64,000 nucleotides of DNA from positions 1,302,001-1,366,000 of the forward strand of contig NZ_CDGG01000001.1 of assembly GCF_000821065.1 (NCBI RefSeq), given 5' to 3'. Position 1 is the stretch's first letter. Every line of letters starts with the position of its first letter. Below, piece by piece: positions 1-7,695 of the stretch. Under the pieces are notes generated by a model that had not been told where the DNA came from, searched no databases, and saw nothing but the letters and a program-made list of their open reading frames with translations. The DNA is from Oceanobacillus oncorhynchi (GTDB lineage: Bacteria > Bacillota > Bacilli > Bacillales > Amphibacillaceae). The position numbers and the translations under genes were made by a program.

Positions 1-2
1 TA

Positions 3-1559
3 TTGGGTGCTGATGTGCCGGAAGCATATGGCGGTCTCGCGTTAGATAAAATCAGTTCTTCCTTAATTGCAGAGAAGTTTTCCCGCGCCGGCGGTTTCTC
101 TATTACACATGGCGCACATGTCGGAATCGGCTCCCTGCCAATCGTCTTCTTTGGGAACGATGCACAGAAGGAAAAATATCTTCCTAAATTAGCCACAGGT
201 GAGTTAATTGCTGCCTATGCACTCACTGAGCCAAGTTCAGGCTCTGATGCGCTTGGTGCAAAAGCAACAGCCAAACTAAATGATGCCGGCACGCATTATA
301 TTTTAAATGGCGAGAAGCAGTGGATCACCAACTCTGCTTTTGCAGATGTCTTTATCGTCTACGCTAAAATTGACGGCGAGCATTTCAGCGCCTTTATTGT
401 GGAAAGAGAATATCCGGGTGTATCTACAGGGCCGGAAGAAAAGAAAATGGGTATCAAGAGTTCTTCTACAAGAACACTGGTCTTAGAGGATGCCGAGGTT
501 CCGGTAGAAAATCTGCTTGGTGAAAAAGGCCGCGGACACGTGATTGCTTTTAATATTTTGAATGTCGGCCGTTATAAACTGGCTGTCGGCGGTATCGGAG
601 CAGCGAAGCGTACTCTGGAATTAGCTGTAAAATATGCAAATGAGCGCAAGCAGTTCCAAACACCGATTTCAAGCTTTTCGCTGACACAGGAAAAATTAGC
701 AACGATTGCTTCCAAACTATATGCGAATGAAAGTGCCGTTTACCGGATTGTCGGTTTATTTGAACAGCGGATGGGCGCATTATCTGAAGAGCAGCTGCAG
801 GATGGACGTGAGGTTGCCAGGGCAATCGCGGAGTATCAAATTGAATGCTCGATGGCAAAATACATGGTTTCCGAATTGTTGGATTATGCAGTGGACGAAG
901 CCGTTCAGCTCCATGGCGGATACGGATTTATGCAGGAATACGAAGTAGAACGGATTTATCGTGATTCCCGTATTAACCGTATTTTTGAAGGAACGAATGA
1001 AATCAATCGCCTGCTTGTGCCGGGAACATTGCTGAAAAAAGCAATGAAAGGTGAGCTGCCATTATTGGAAAAGGCACAGGGACTGCAGGAAGAATTAATG
1101 ATGATGATGCCGGAGGAAGTCGGCACAGAAGCATTAGAGCAGGAAAAATATTTATTGAGGAATGCGAAAAAGCTCATCTTGCTCGGAGCTGGATTGGCAG
1201 CACAGAAATACGGTAAAAAATTAGAACAGGAGCAGGAAATACTTGTTAAATTGGCAGATATGACAGCAGAGGTATTTAATATGGAATCTGCTATCCTTCG
1301 TACCGAAAAAGCCATTTCCAATGCCGGTTCAGAAAAAGCACAGCTGAAATTACTATATACGGAAGTGTATGTACAAGAAGCGTTTAACAGAATGGAGGCA
1401 GCAGCAAAAGAAATTCTGATTACTGCGGAAGAAGGGGATTCGCTGCGCGTCATGTTATCTTCTTTACGTAAGCTGACAAGGCATACACCAATCAATGTGG
1501 TTAAGAAGAAACGCGAAATTGCTGCGAAGGTTATTGAAGAAGAAAAATATATTGTTTAA
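3..1559 (+). CDS. fadE: acyl-CoA dehydrogenase, 5'-truncated by window edge
   Basis: FAD-dependent enzyme of beta-oxidation that introduces the trans-2 double bond into acyl-CoA. The frame is open from the first base, so the true N-terminus lies upstream; the first visible residues (LGADVPEAYGG, with L encoded by TTG) are already internal family sequence. Recognisable segments are YALTEPSSGSDA and WITN in the middle beta domain, and YRDSRINRIFEGTNEINR near the end of the catalytic core, where the first Glu of FEGTNE is the usual catalytic base. About 160 further residues form the helical C-terminal extension of the long Bacillus FadE type. Neighbours match B. subtilis fadE next to yusI and gcvH, so this is probably the last gene of a fadN-fadA-fadE operon. 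Followed directly by a strong terminator. Confidence 0.88.
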   Translation: MGADVPEAYGGLALDKISSSLIAEKFSRAGGFSITHGAHVGIGSLPIVFFGNDAQKEKYLPKLATGELIAAYALTEPSSGSDALGAKATAKLNDAGTHYILNGEKQWITNSAFADVFIVYAKIDGEHFSAFIVEREYPGVSTGPEEKKMGIKSSSTRTLVLEDAEVPVENLLGEKGRGHVIAFNILNVGRYKLAVGGIGAAKRTLELAVKYANERKQFQTPISSFSLTQEKLATIASKLYANESAVYRIVGLFEQRMGALSEEQLQDGREVARAIAEYQIECSMAKYMVSELLDYAVDEAVQLHGGYGFMQEYEVERIYRDSRINRIFEGTNEINRLLVPGTLLKKAMKGELPLLEKAQGLQEELMMMMPEEVGTEALEQEKYLLRNAKKLILLGAGLAAQKYGKKLEQEQEILVKLADMTAEVFNMESAILRTEKAISNAGSEKAQLKLLYTEVYVQEAFNRMEAAAKEILITAEEGDSLRVMLSSLRKLTRHTPINVVKKKREIAAKVIEEEKYIV

Positions 1560-1562
1560 CTA

Positions 1563-1619
1563 ACACAAAGGAGCTGTCGTAAAATGCATAGGATGCATTT
1601 GATGACAGCTCCCTTGTGT
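1563..1619. terminator. large hairpin terminator between convergent fadE and sodium-channel genes
   Basis: Arms 1563-1578 (ACACAAAGGAGCTGTC) and 1604-1619 pair over 16 bases with one G-U; an inner palindrome AAATGCAT/ATGCATTT (1582-1589, 1593-1600) extends the stem. It sits between two converging stop codons, so it probably stops transcription from both sides. Confidence 0.75.
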
Positions 1620-1620
1620 T

Positions 1621-2421
1621 CTAATCCTTCGTGGATTTTTCTTTTAATAAAGCTTTAATTTCTTTCAGCTCTTTTTCCATTTCTTCCAATTTTAAATCAG
1701 TTGGCGATGGTGTCTCTTCCCGGCTTGCTTCTTCCACATTATTGACAACAACCCCGACAAATAAATTAATAATAACGAATGCACCAATTAAAATAAAGGT
1801 TACAAAATACCACCAGGAGGAAGGATCTTGTTCTAAAATAGGGTACATCACACCACTTGCCCATGACTCTAATGTAATTACCTGAAATAAGGTGAGTAGG
1901 GTTCGATGCAAAGAACCGAAGTATTCAGGAGAAATGGATGCAAAAAGAGTGGTTCCAATAACGGCATAGACATAGAAGAACAGCCCTAAAAGAATCATGA
2001 TTGTTCCCATCGAAGGTATCGTCAGCAGTAACGCATTAACCATTTTTCTTAAGGACGGAATAATCGATATCGCTCTTAATACACGAAGAACTCTCAGGAT
2101 ACGTAATACCATGATGTAACTTGAGCCGAGGAATACGAAACTGGCCGATATAATGATGAAATCAAACACATTCCACGGGCTTTTAAAAAAAGCTGTAAGA
2201 GAAGAGCTTCCTATTAATCTAATAATAATTTCAATTGTAAATACAGCTAATAATAAAGTATCCAGCCAATAAATGATAGAAGGGAATTGATTGGAAATAG
2301 CAGGGTACGTTTCAAAGCCTACAATAATAGCATTAAAAATAATTAATCCGATAATCGTGTTCGTGAATATTTTGTTTTCTGCAATCGCAGCACATTTTGC
2401 TTGAAAAGAATTTTTTATCAT
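1621..2421 (-). CDS. voltage-gated sodium channel, NaChBac/NavBac family
   Basis: One 266-residue subunit with six membrane segments, expected to form a homotetrameric Na+ channel in the cytoplasmic membrane. S4 (about 104-118) carries four arginines at three-residue spacing (R107, R110, R113, R116), the voltage sensor. The pore loop contains TLESWAS at 183-189, identical to the selectivity filter of NaChBac from alkaliphilic Bacillus. S6 is followed by a charged C-terminal helix (about 243-263) that looks like the tetramerising coiled coil of the family. In alkaliphiles such channels supply Na+ for flagellar motors and pH homeostasis; that role here is inference. Monocistronic, converging on fadE. 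Start ATG at 2421 chosen because it gives the family's short cytoplasmic N-terminus. Confidence 0.93.
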   Translation of the reverse strand: MIKNSFQAKCAAIAENKIFTNTIIGLIIFNAIIVGFETYPAISNQFPSIIYWLDTLLLAVFTIEIIIRLIGSSSLTAFFKSPWNVFDFIIISASFVFLGSSYIMVLRILRVLRVLRAISIIPSLRKMVNALLLTIPSMGTIMILLGLFFYVYAVIGTTLFASISPEYFGSLHRTLLTLFQVITLESWASGVMYPILEQDPSSWWYFVTFILIGAFVIINLFVGVVVNNVEEASREETPSPTDLKLEEMEKELKEIKALLKEKSTKD

Positions 2422-2646
2422 AATAAATATCCTCTCTCTATTAAGTGTTCATCCGATATGTAAAATAATTTGAATTACAATTTAAAAGACCTCTTTTTTC
2501 CACAACTATTATTGTACGAATACTTTTTTATTTTGTCACTTCTGATTACATTTACGGACAGCAGATATGGATTCAATATATTGGATTAAAGCAGAAGTTT
2601 CGTGGTACGCTAATAAAAAAGAAACATTATCTTAGGAGGGACTAGC

Positions 2647-3120
2647 ATGTATCGAAATTTAAATGATTTTTTAACAGAATGGTCACAGTCTGCTGATGGT
2701 ACAAAATCTGTATTAAAAGCTTTAGAGGATGATAAATTAAATCAGTCAATTGTAGAGGGACATAACAGCCTTGGCTGGCTGGGCTGGCATTTGGTGAATA
2801 GCCCTGTTTTCTTTATGAGCCTGGTCGGAATTGATTTAGACTCTTCTTATGATCCAGACGCCGTTCCAACAAAAGCAAGTGACATACTGGAAGCATATGA
2901 GGATATCTCAACTAGCGTTGCAGAGAAAGCAAAAGAGCAGCTGACGGATGAAGCATTAGTAAATGAAGTAGGTGATTTCGGCGGACCTGCTCCGAAAGGA
3001 AGTATTTTACGTATGCTGGTCAGTCATCAAATCCATCATCGCGGTCAGATGACTGTGCTGCTTAGACAGGCTGGCTTAGAGGTGCCGGGCGTTATGGGAC
3101 CGACGAAAGAGGATCAATAG
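2647..3120 (+). CDS. DinB/YfiT-family putative metal-dependent enzyme
   Basis: A 157-residue four-helix-bundle protein of the DinB superfamily. The probable metal ligands are visible: H48 in LGWHLVN and H127/H131 in LVSHQIHHRGQM, the usual HxxxH near the third helix. Members of the family include thiol (bacillithiol) S-transferases and proteins of unknown role; the sequence does not tell which. Good ribosome site (CTTAGGAGGG) six bases before ATG. It is 20 bp ahead of the ArsC/Spx-like gene and may be co-transcribed with it. Confidence 0.8.
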   Translation: MYRNLNDFLTEWSQSADGTKSVLKALEDDKLNQSIVEGHNSLGWLGWHLVNSPVFFMSLVGIDLDSSYDPDAVPTKASDILEAYEDISTSVAEKAKEQLTDEALVNEVGDFGGPAPKGSILRMLVSHQIHHRGQMTVLLRQAGLEVPGVMGPTKEDQ

Positions 3121-3139
3121 AAGAAGCGGAGGAAGAATA

Positions 3140-3496
3140 ATGACATTATCTTTTTATTGGTATTCGAAATGCGGCACCTGCCGAAATGCAAAAAAATGGC
3201 TGGATGCAAACCAAATTGATTATAAGGCGATTCCGATTGCTGAAGAGCCTCCAAGTGCGAGTGAGCTGCTGTCTTGGATGGAAACAAGCGACCTGCCGCC
3301 TAAAAAATTCTTTAATACCAGCGGTAAAAAATATCGGGAATTAAATTTGAAAGAAAGAATAAATGATTTATCCCCGCAGGAAATGGCGGAGATTTTAGCT
3401 TCTGATGGTATGCTCATCAAAAGACCGGTCTTAACCGACGGCAAGAAAGTAACTGTCGGATTTAAAGAAGAAACCTATGAATCTGTCTGGAAATAG
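3140..3496 (+). CDS. yusI: ArsC/Spx-family thioredoxin-fold protein (YusI-like)
   Basis: A 118-residue protein with the CxxC motif (C11-G-T-C14) right after the first beta strand, as in Spx and related ArsC-fold proteins. Its position between fadE/dinB and gcvH equals B. subtilis yusI. Whether it acts as a thiol reductase or an RNA-polymerase-binding regulator like Spx cannot be told; it lacks obvious arsenate-reductase context. Ribosome site GCGGAGGAAG. The stop is followed within 45 bp by the long TIR element. Confidence 0.85.
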   Translation: MTLSFYWYSKCGTCRNAKKWLDANQIDYKAIPIAEEPPSASELLSWMETSDLPPKKFFNTSGKKYRELNLKERINDLSPQEMAEILASDGMLIKRPVLTDGKKVTVGFKEETYESVWK

Positions 3497-3593
3497 TGCT
3501 AGAAATGAGCAGTACTTCCATGTATAGTTAAAGTGGATGTTCAAAAAGTCCAATAAAAATGACACGGCGGGAAAAGGAAATTCTACTAAGAAC

Positions 3594-3610
3594 GCCCACG
3601 TCATGTGGGC
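3594..3610. repeat. hairpin unit, copy 1 (inside long TIR element)
   Basis: GCCCAC gtcat GTGGGC: six perfect pairs, five-base loop. Compare copy 2 at 3704-3720, where one pair has changed on both sides. Confidence 0.6.
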
Positions 3611-3703
3611 AACATAGGAGCCACCGTATCCTGCGGAAGTGCGTTGACGAGCTTTTTCCGTTACTCACGTATTATAAAGCATACGGGAACTTCTGTTAAA
3701 ACC

Positions 3704-3720
3704 GTCCACGTCCTGTGGAC
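3704..3720. repeat. hairpin unit, copy 2 (inside long TIR element)
   Basis: GTCCAC gtcct GTGGAC: same stem as copy 1 with the second pair switched from C-G to T-A on both arms, so pairing is preserved. Confidence 0.6.
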
Positions 3721-3820
3721 AACACAGAAGTCACCACATCCTGTGGAAGCCCGTTCGTAAAAAGCTCGTCGCCTTGAACTTTCGGCGCACAAGTGTTTCC
3801 GGTGGGGCGTGTAATCGCAG

Positions 3821-4029
3821 CAATGTTGTCAGGTTAATGAATTTTCTTAAATTCAATACAAATAACAATAAAACTATCTAGCGGAGGAAAAACACGGAGA
3901 CTCCTATGGGAAAGCGAAGTGGGAAGACCCCGCAGAAAAAAGTGGTCTTCTTTTTGCGAGGAGGCTGAGCGCAAGCCCATGGAAAGCGTAGTGTTTTTCC
4001 GCAGCGGTAGCACTAACCTGACAACATTG
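3821..4029. repeat. inner repeat module bounded by perfect 16-bp inverted repeat
   Basis: CAATGTTGTCAGGTTA at 3821-3836 is the exact reverse complement of 4014-4029. The enclosed segment (from about 3878) is shared with the repeat at 29769-30045, for example CTAGCGGAGGAAA and the CTGAGCGCAAGCCCATGG stretch. It appears to be a repeat nested inside the larger TIR element. Confidence 0.6.
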
Positions 4030-4157
4030 GTAATCGCAGTCCCAGGACGTGCTAGTGTCGGCTTTGCGACAGGACGTCGCGTACTTAGCCGACCGGTCCT
4101 TTTCATCGTACTTTTTGAACAATTAATAAGAATAAAGTTTTGTTGGAGGGATACGAA

Positions 4158-4538
4158 ATGAGCTTGCCAAATGATTATTTATATTCAAAAGAACATGAAT
4201 GGGTAAAAAAAGAAGATGGAAAAGTTCGTATAGGAATTACAGACTTTGCACAGGATGAGCTTGGCGATATTGTTTTCGTAGAATTACCGGAAGTCGGCGA
4301 TTCTTTAGAGCTGGAAGAGCCATTTGGAAGTGTGGAATCTGTTAAAACGGTATCCGAGCTGTATGCTCCAGTCAGCGGGAAAGTGGTAGAAGTAAATGAA
4401 GAACTGGAAGACAGCCCAGAGCTTGTGAATGAATCACCGCATGAAAAAGCATGGATGATTGTTATTGAACTTGAGAATGAAGCGGATTTAGAGGAATTAT
4501 TAGATTCGAAAGCATACCAGGAATTTATAGAAGGATAA
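4158..4538 (+). CDS. gcvH: glycine cleavage system H protein
   Basis: A 126-residue lipoyl carrier that shuttles the aminomethyl group between the P, T and L proteins of the glycine cleavage system; in Bacillus it also serves as the lipoyl relay for protein lipoylation. Lipoylation site K63 lies in [15 protein letters not shown]. The frame is open back to a TTG at 4140, but the TTGGAGGG there is the ribosome site, eight bases ahead of ATG 4158, giving the normal N-terminus [15 protein letters not shown]. As in B. subtilis it sits between yusI and yusF. A long hairpin and a terminator follow. Confidence 0.96.
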   Translation: MSLPNDYLYSKEHEWVKKEDGKVRIGITDFAQDELGDIVFVELPEVGDSLELEEPFGSVESVKTVSELYAPVSGKVVEVNEELEDSPELVNESPHEKAWMIVIELENEADLEELLDSKAYQEFIEG

Positions 4539-4551
4539 TAAAATTACATTG

Positions 4552-4622
4552 CACCTATTTTAGAGAAAGTGAAAATACAGGCGGTGCTCCTGAATTTTCA
4601 AAAAAGGCTCTAAAAATAGGTG
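4552..4622 (+). terminator. long two-part hairpin after gcvH
   Basis: Outer arms 4552-4565 and 4608-4622 (CTCTAAAAATAGGTG) pair with one bulged base; inner arms 4571-4581 (GAAAATACAGG) and 4589-4599 (CCTGAATTTTC) pair with one mismatch. No T-run follows directly; it precedes the stronger terminator at 4624. Confidence 0.5.
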
Positions 4623-4623
4623 A

Positions 4624-4672
4624 AAAAGAGCTGACTTTTCCACATTCGTGTATAGTTAGCTCTTTTCTTTTC
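4624..4672 (+). terminator. terminator after gcvH
   Basis: AAAAGAGCTGAC (4624-4635) pairs with GTTAGCTCTTTT (4655-4666), one G-U pair, and runs into a T-rich tract. Confidence 0.65.
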
Positions 4673-4752
4673 ATATAATATAGAAAAAGCATAGGATAGG
4701 ATTAGGTTAAAAAAGATGTTTACCTAATCACTTCGATAAGGAGTGCAAAACG

Positions 4753-5118
4753 ATGATGGAAGATGATTACAACAAAGTCATAATCGTTGAAGGGTTATCT
4801 GATAAAAAGCATCTAGAAAAAATTCTTGACGACAATACCATCACCATTGTTTGTACAAATGGAACCATCGGTGTAGAAAAATTTGAAGAGCTGTTGGAAT
4901 ATTATCATTTGGACGATACAGATGTATTTATTCTGGTGGACGAGGATGATTCGGGAATGAAACTCCGAAAACAGCTAGCCAGGGAACTGCCGCACGCAGA
5001 GCATATTTATGTAAGCAGTGAATTTCGTGAGGTTGCCGCCACCCCAAAAAGAATGTTGGCAAGTATTCTGGCAGGAAAACGCATTGGAATCAATCTCAAT
5101 TATCTTGCAAAATGGTAA
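4753..5118 (+). CDS. yusF: small Toprim-domain protein (YusF-like)
   Basis: A 121-residue protein that is almost only a Toprim domain: catalytic Glu in IIVEGLSD (E13) and the acidic DxD-type motif LVDEDDSG (D63, D65, D66), which together bind Mg2+ in topoisomerases, primases and RNase M5-type nucleases. A stand-alone small Toprim protein suggests an RNA or DNA nuclease, but the substrate is unknown. Ribosome site AAGGAGTG; ATG 4753 and ATG 4756 are both possible. Position matches B. subtilis yusF. Confidence 0.85.
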   Translation: MMEDDYNKVIIVEGLSDKKHLEKILDDNTITIVCTNGTIGVEKFEELLEYYHLDDTDVFILVDEDDSGMKLRKQLARELPHAEHIYVSSEFREVAATPKRMLASILAGKRIGINLNYLAKW

Positions 5119-5262
5119 CGTAAAACGTTAAAATAAGAATGGATTCTATCCGCCGAGGAAATAAATAAGGAAAGATGCGAAGTCGTTTTATACGCAACCA
5201 GTGTAATCCTTTCACTCAGCATATATTATTTTATGGGAAGAAAAAGATTGAGGGGAATGAAC

Positions 5263-5583
5263 TTGAAACAGTTTAGTGGAGAAGAAAAGAATCATCAGCG
5301 ATTCATACTATATATTTATACACCATTTTGCGGGACATGTACGGTAGCCCGCGCTATGCTTGAAAAAATAGAAAGACTGCATAAAACAGATATTTTTACG
5401 GAAATGAACGCGTCCATGCACCCTGATTTTATGCAGTCTCATCAAGTCGAAAGCGTGCCATGTCTTGCATTTATGGAAAACGGTAAAATGATTGAGAAAG
5501 TGTACACGTTTCAATCGACAGCAAATATTTATCAGTATTTGATGAAATACAAACCGGAATTATTCACAGCAATAAACACCTAA
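5263..5583 (+). CDS. yusE: thioredoxin-like protein (YusE-like)
   Basis: A 106-residue thioredoxin-fold protein with redox motif FCGTC (C23, C26). The conserved cis-Pro region is VESVPCLAFMENGK. The frame is open back to ATG 5233, but that codon has no ribosome site, whereas TTG 5263 follows GAGGGG by eight bases; I take TTG as the start. It probably reduces a specific cytoplasmic disulfide. It lies just upstream of the S-box and metNIQ, as yusE does in B. subtilis. Confidence 0.82.
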   Translation: MKQFSGEEKNHQRFILYIYTPFCGTCTVARAMLEKIERLHKTDIFTEMNASMHPDFMQSHQVESVPCLAFMENGKMIEKVYTFQSTANIYQYLMKYKPELFTAINT

Positions 5584-5665
5584 TTTTTTCTGTACAAGAG
5601 GACGGTTCAATATACGAGAAGCAGCAGATTCCACAGAAACCTGAGTGAATGACTAGGGATTATGA

Positions 5666-5697
5666 TTGACAAGGCACAAATGGCATGCTACTATAAT
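5666..5697 (+). promoter_or_regulatory. promoter of the metNIQ leader
   Basis: Perfect -35 TTGACA (5666-5671). The -10 is TACTAT (5689-5694) at 17 bp or TATAAT (5692-5697) at 20 bp; transcription would begin just before the riboswitch. Confidence 0.65.
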
Positions 5698-5722
5698 GGC
5701 ACTTCATTTAAAAATAGGCAAA

Positions 5723-5823
5723 CTCTTATCAAGAGCGGTGGAGGGACTGGCCCATTGAAACCGCGGCAACCTTCAATCATTGAAAAGGTGCCAATTCCTG
5801 CAGGAAACTGTAAAGATAAGGGA
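5723..5823 (+). promoter_or_regulatory. SAM-I (S-box) riboswitch
   Basis: P1 arms CTCTTATC (5723-5730) and GATAAGGG (5815-5822) enclose the classic S-box core: AAGAGCGGTGGAGGGACTGG, then CCGCGGCAACC, then AAGGTGCCAATTCCTGC and GCAGGAAACTG. It binds S-adenosylmethionine and, with the terminator at 5849, shuts off metNIQ when SAM is plentiful. Confidence 0.97.
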
Positions 5824-5848
5824 GCAATGGACGATATTGTGTATAATA

Positions 5849-5886
5849 AAGCGTCTTTCTGTTCTCTTGCAGAAAGACGCTTTTTC
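5849..5886 (+). terminator. S-box expression-platform terminator
   Basis: AAGCGTCTTTCT pairs perfectly with AGAAAGACGCTT (5871-5882) and is followed by a T-run. It lies 26 bp after the aptamer and 60 bp before metN. Confidence 0.9.
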
Positions 5887-5950
5887 AATGAAGAGAAAAG
5901 TAAATCGTACACAATAAAATAGGTTTGTACACATATAGGAGTGAAATAAA

Positions 5951-6973
5951 GTGATATCCATTGAAGGATTGAAGAAAATATTCTCTTTAGAAAAAAAAGA
6001 TATTGTCGCCGTAGATAATTTAAATCTAAACGTAGCGGATGGAGATATCTATGGCGTAATCGGATACAGCGGCGCGGGGAAAAGTACTTTTGTCCGTTTG
6101 ATTAACAGGCTGGAAGAACCGACGTCAGGTACGATAAAAATCGGCGATCAGGTTATTACCTCCTTATCGAAAAAAGATTTACGTGTTGCCAGACAGGATA
6201 TTGGAATGATATTCCAGCATTTTAATCTGCTCTGGTCCCGAACAGTCGCTGAAAATATTGAATTTCCGCTCGAGATTTCCGGCGTAGAGAAAAGTGATCG
6301 GAAAAAGCGGGTGCTGGAATTGATTGAATTAGTAGGCTTGGCAGGCAAGGAAAATGCCTATCCGGCACAGTTAAGCGGCGGACAAAAGCAGCGGGTCGGA
6401 ATTGCAAGAGCATTGGCGAATTCACCGAAAGTCCTGCTTTGTGATGAAGCGACCTCTGCACTTGATCCGGAAACAACGAATCAAATCCTGCGTTTATTGC
6501 AGGATATTAATGAAAAGCTGGGTCTAACCATTATTTTAATTACCCATGAAATGCATGTTATCCGCAAAATTTGTAATCGGGTTGCTGTGATGGAACAAGG
6601 GAAAGTGGTAGAAGAAGGAACGGTTCTCGATGTATTTACCAGACCAAAGCAGCCGGTAACGCAGAAATTTGTTGAACAGCTGACCGGTCCGGATGAGGAA
6701 GAGGAAGACATGACAGAGTTGAAGGAAAGATATCAAGAGGGCGCGTTATTACGGATTCAGTTTTTAGGAGAAAGTGCAAACCAGACCGTAATCAGCCAGC
6801 TTGTGAAGAATTTTGATATCCATGTTAATATTTTGCAGGGGAAAATCACCCAGACACAGGTTGGGAGCTATGGGACATTGATTGTTCAGCTGATTGGAAA
6901 TCAGCAGAAAGAGGCAATGCAGTACCTGGAGGAACAGGATGTTATTGAATTGGAGGTAATTCAGCATGCTTGA
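5951..6973 (+). CDS. metN: methionine ABC transporter, ATP-binding protein
   Basis: ATPase of the D/L-methionine importer. Walker A GYSGAGKST is at 38-46, the ABC signature LSGGQKQRVG and Walker B VLLCDEATSALD follow. After a DEEEE-rich linker (about 254) the last 85 residues form the NIL (ACT-like) domain that senses methionine and inhibits transport. Start is GTG 5951, eight bases after AGGAGTG. First gene of metN-metI-metQ, controlled by the S-box. The last codons overlap metI by 8 bp. Confidence 0.96.
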   Translation: MISIEGLKKIFSLEKKDIVAVDNLNLNVADGDIYGVIGYSGAGKSTFVRLINRLEEPTSGTIKIGDQVITSLSKKDLRVARQDIGMIFQHFNLLWSRTVAENIEFPLEISGVEKSDRKKRVLELIELVGLAGKENAYPAQLSGGQKQRVGIARALANSPKVLLCDEATSALDPETTNQILRLLQDINEKLGLTIILITHEMHVIRKICNRVAVMEQGKVVEEGTVLDVFTRPKQPVTQKFVEQLTGPDEEEEDMTELKERYQEGALLRIQFLGESANQTVISQLVKNFDIHVNILQGKITQTQVGSYGTLIVQLIGNQQKEAMQYLEEQDVIELEVIQHA

Positions 6974-7634
6974 GGAATTATTTCCGAACGTTACGATTGA
7001 AGATTTAGTAGAAGCTTCTCAAGAAACACTTTACATGACCATTATAGCTTTAGTCGGTACAGCTATTATTGGCTTACTTTTAGGCCTGCTGTTATTTTTA
7101 ACATCGAAAGGGAACTTTTGGGAAAATCGATTGATTAATTTTGTTGTTGCAACATTTGTCAATGTATTTCGTGCCGTTCCGTTTATTATATTAATCCTGC
7201 TGTTATTTCCTTTCACCGATTTTGTAGTAGGGACACTGCGCGGACCTAATGCTGCTTTACCGGCTTTAATTCTCGGTTCTGCTCCATTCTATGCAAGATT
7301 AGTGGAGATCGCATTGAAGGAAGTAGATAAAGGGGTTGTAGAAGCTGCCAAAGCAATGGGGGCTAAAGCAAGTACGATTATTTTTAAGGTGCTGCTTCCG
7401 GAGTCCAAGCCTGCACTTGTATCGGGGCTGACGGTTACAGCGATTGCTTTAATCGGTTATACTGCGATGGCAGGTGCGATTGGAGCAGGAGGATTAGGGA
7501 ACCATGCTTACTATTTCGGGTTTCAGCGGAAAAGCTGGGATGTTGTATTTGTCAGCACAGTCATCATTGTGATTATCGTATTTATCTTCCAGTTTATTGG
7601 GGATGCTATAACCAGAAAGATAGACAAGCGTTAA
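6966..7634 (+). CDS. metI: methionine ABC transporter, permease
   Basis: A 222-residue membrane permease (MetI; called MetP in B. subtilis) with about five or six hydrophobic segments. The cytoplasmic EAA loop that docks on MetN is readable as VVEAAKAMGAKASTIIFKVLLPESKPALVSG. The start ATG 6966 lies inside metN (8-bp overlap), implying translational coupling. It forms the membrane dimer that receives methionine from MetQ. Confidence 0.95.
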   Translation: MLEELFPNVTIEDLVEASQETLYMTIIALVGTAIIGLLLGLLLFLTSKGNFWENRLINFVVATFVNVFRAVPFIILILLLFPFTDFVVGTLRGPNAALPALILGSAPFYARLVEIALKEVDKGVVEAAKAMGAKASTIIFKVLLPESKPALVSGLTVTAIALIGYTAMAGAIGAGGLGNHAYYFGFQRKSWDVVFVSTVIIVIIVFIFQFIGDAITRKIDKR

Positions 7635-7695
7635 GAAAGGTGCTATTCAAGAATTTCTTGATTCACATAATAAAAAATAAAAAGGGGCGTTCAAC

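Larger units (their letters stand above)
3539..4120. mobile_element. 582-bp noncoding element with 11-bp terminal inverted repeats (long copy)
   Basis: Begins GTTCAAAAAGT (3539-3549) and ends ACTTTTTGAAC (4110-4120), an exact inverted match. Within it are two diverged direct copies of a hairpin unit (about 3578-3645 and 3688-3755), a 12-bp inverted pair (3646-3657 with 3759-3770) and an inner module bounded by a perfect 16-bp inverted repeat (3821-3836, 4014-4029). No convincing gene lies inside. A 71-bp deletion derivative with the same ends lies at 38660-38730. This looks like a nonautonomous MITE-like element of Bacillaceae; no transposase is in the window. Confidence 0.7.

Noticed and set aside
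956-1495. 179-codon open frame antisense to fadE
   Set aside because: Shadow of the conserved acyl-CoA dehydrogenase frame; no ribosome site and no protein-like composition.
3904-4161. Open frames on both strands in the 3.9-kb repeat
   Set aside because: They lie wholly inside the TIR/nested repeat element, lack ribosome sites and are broken in the related copy at 29.8 kb.
5662-5922. 86-codon frame over the metNIQ leader
   Set aside because: It runs through the S-box aptamer and its terminator; the RNA structure explains the conservation.
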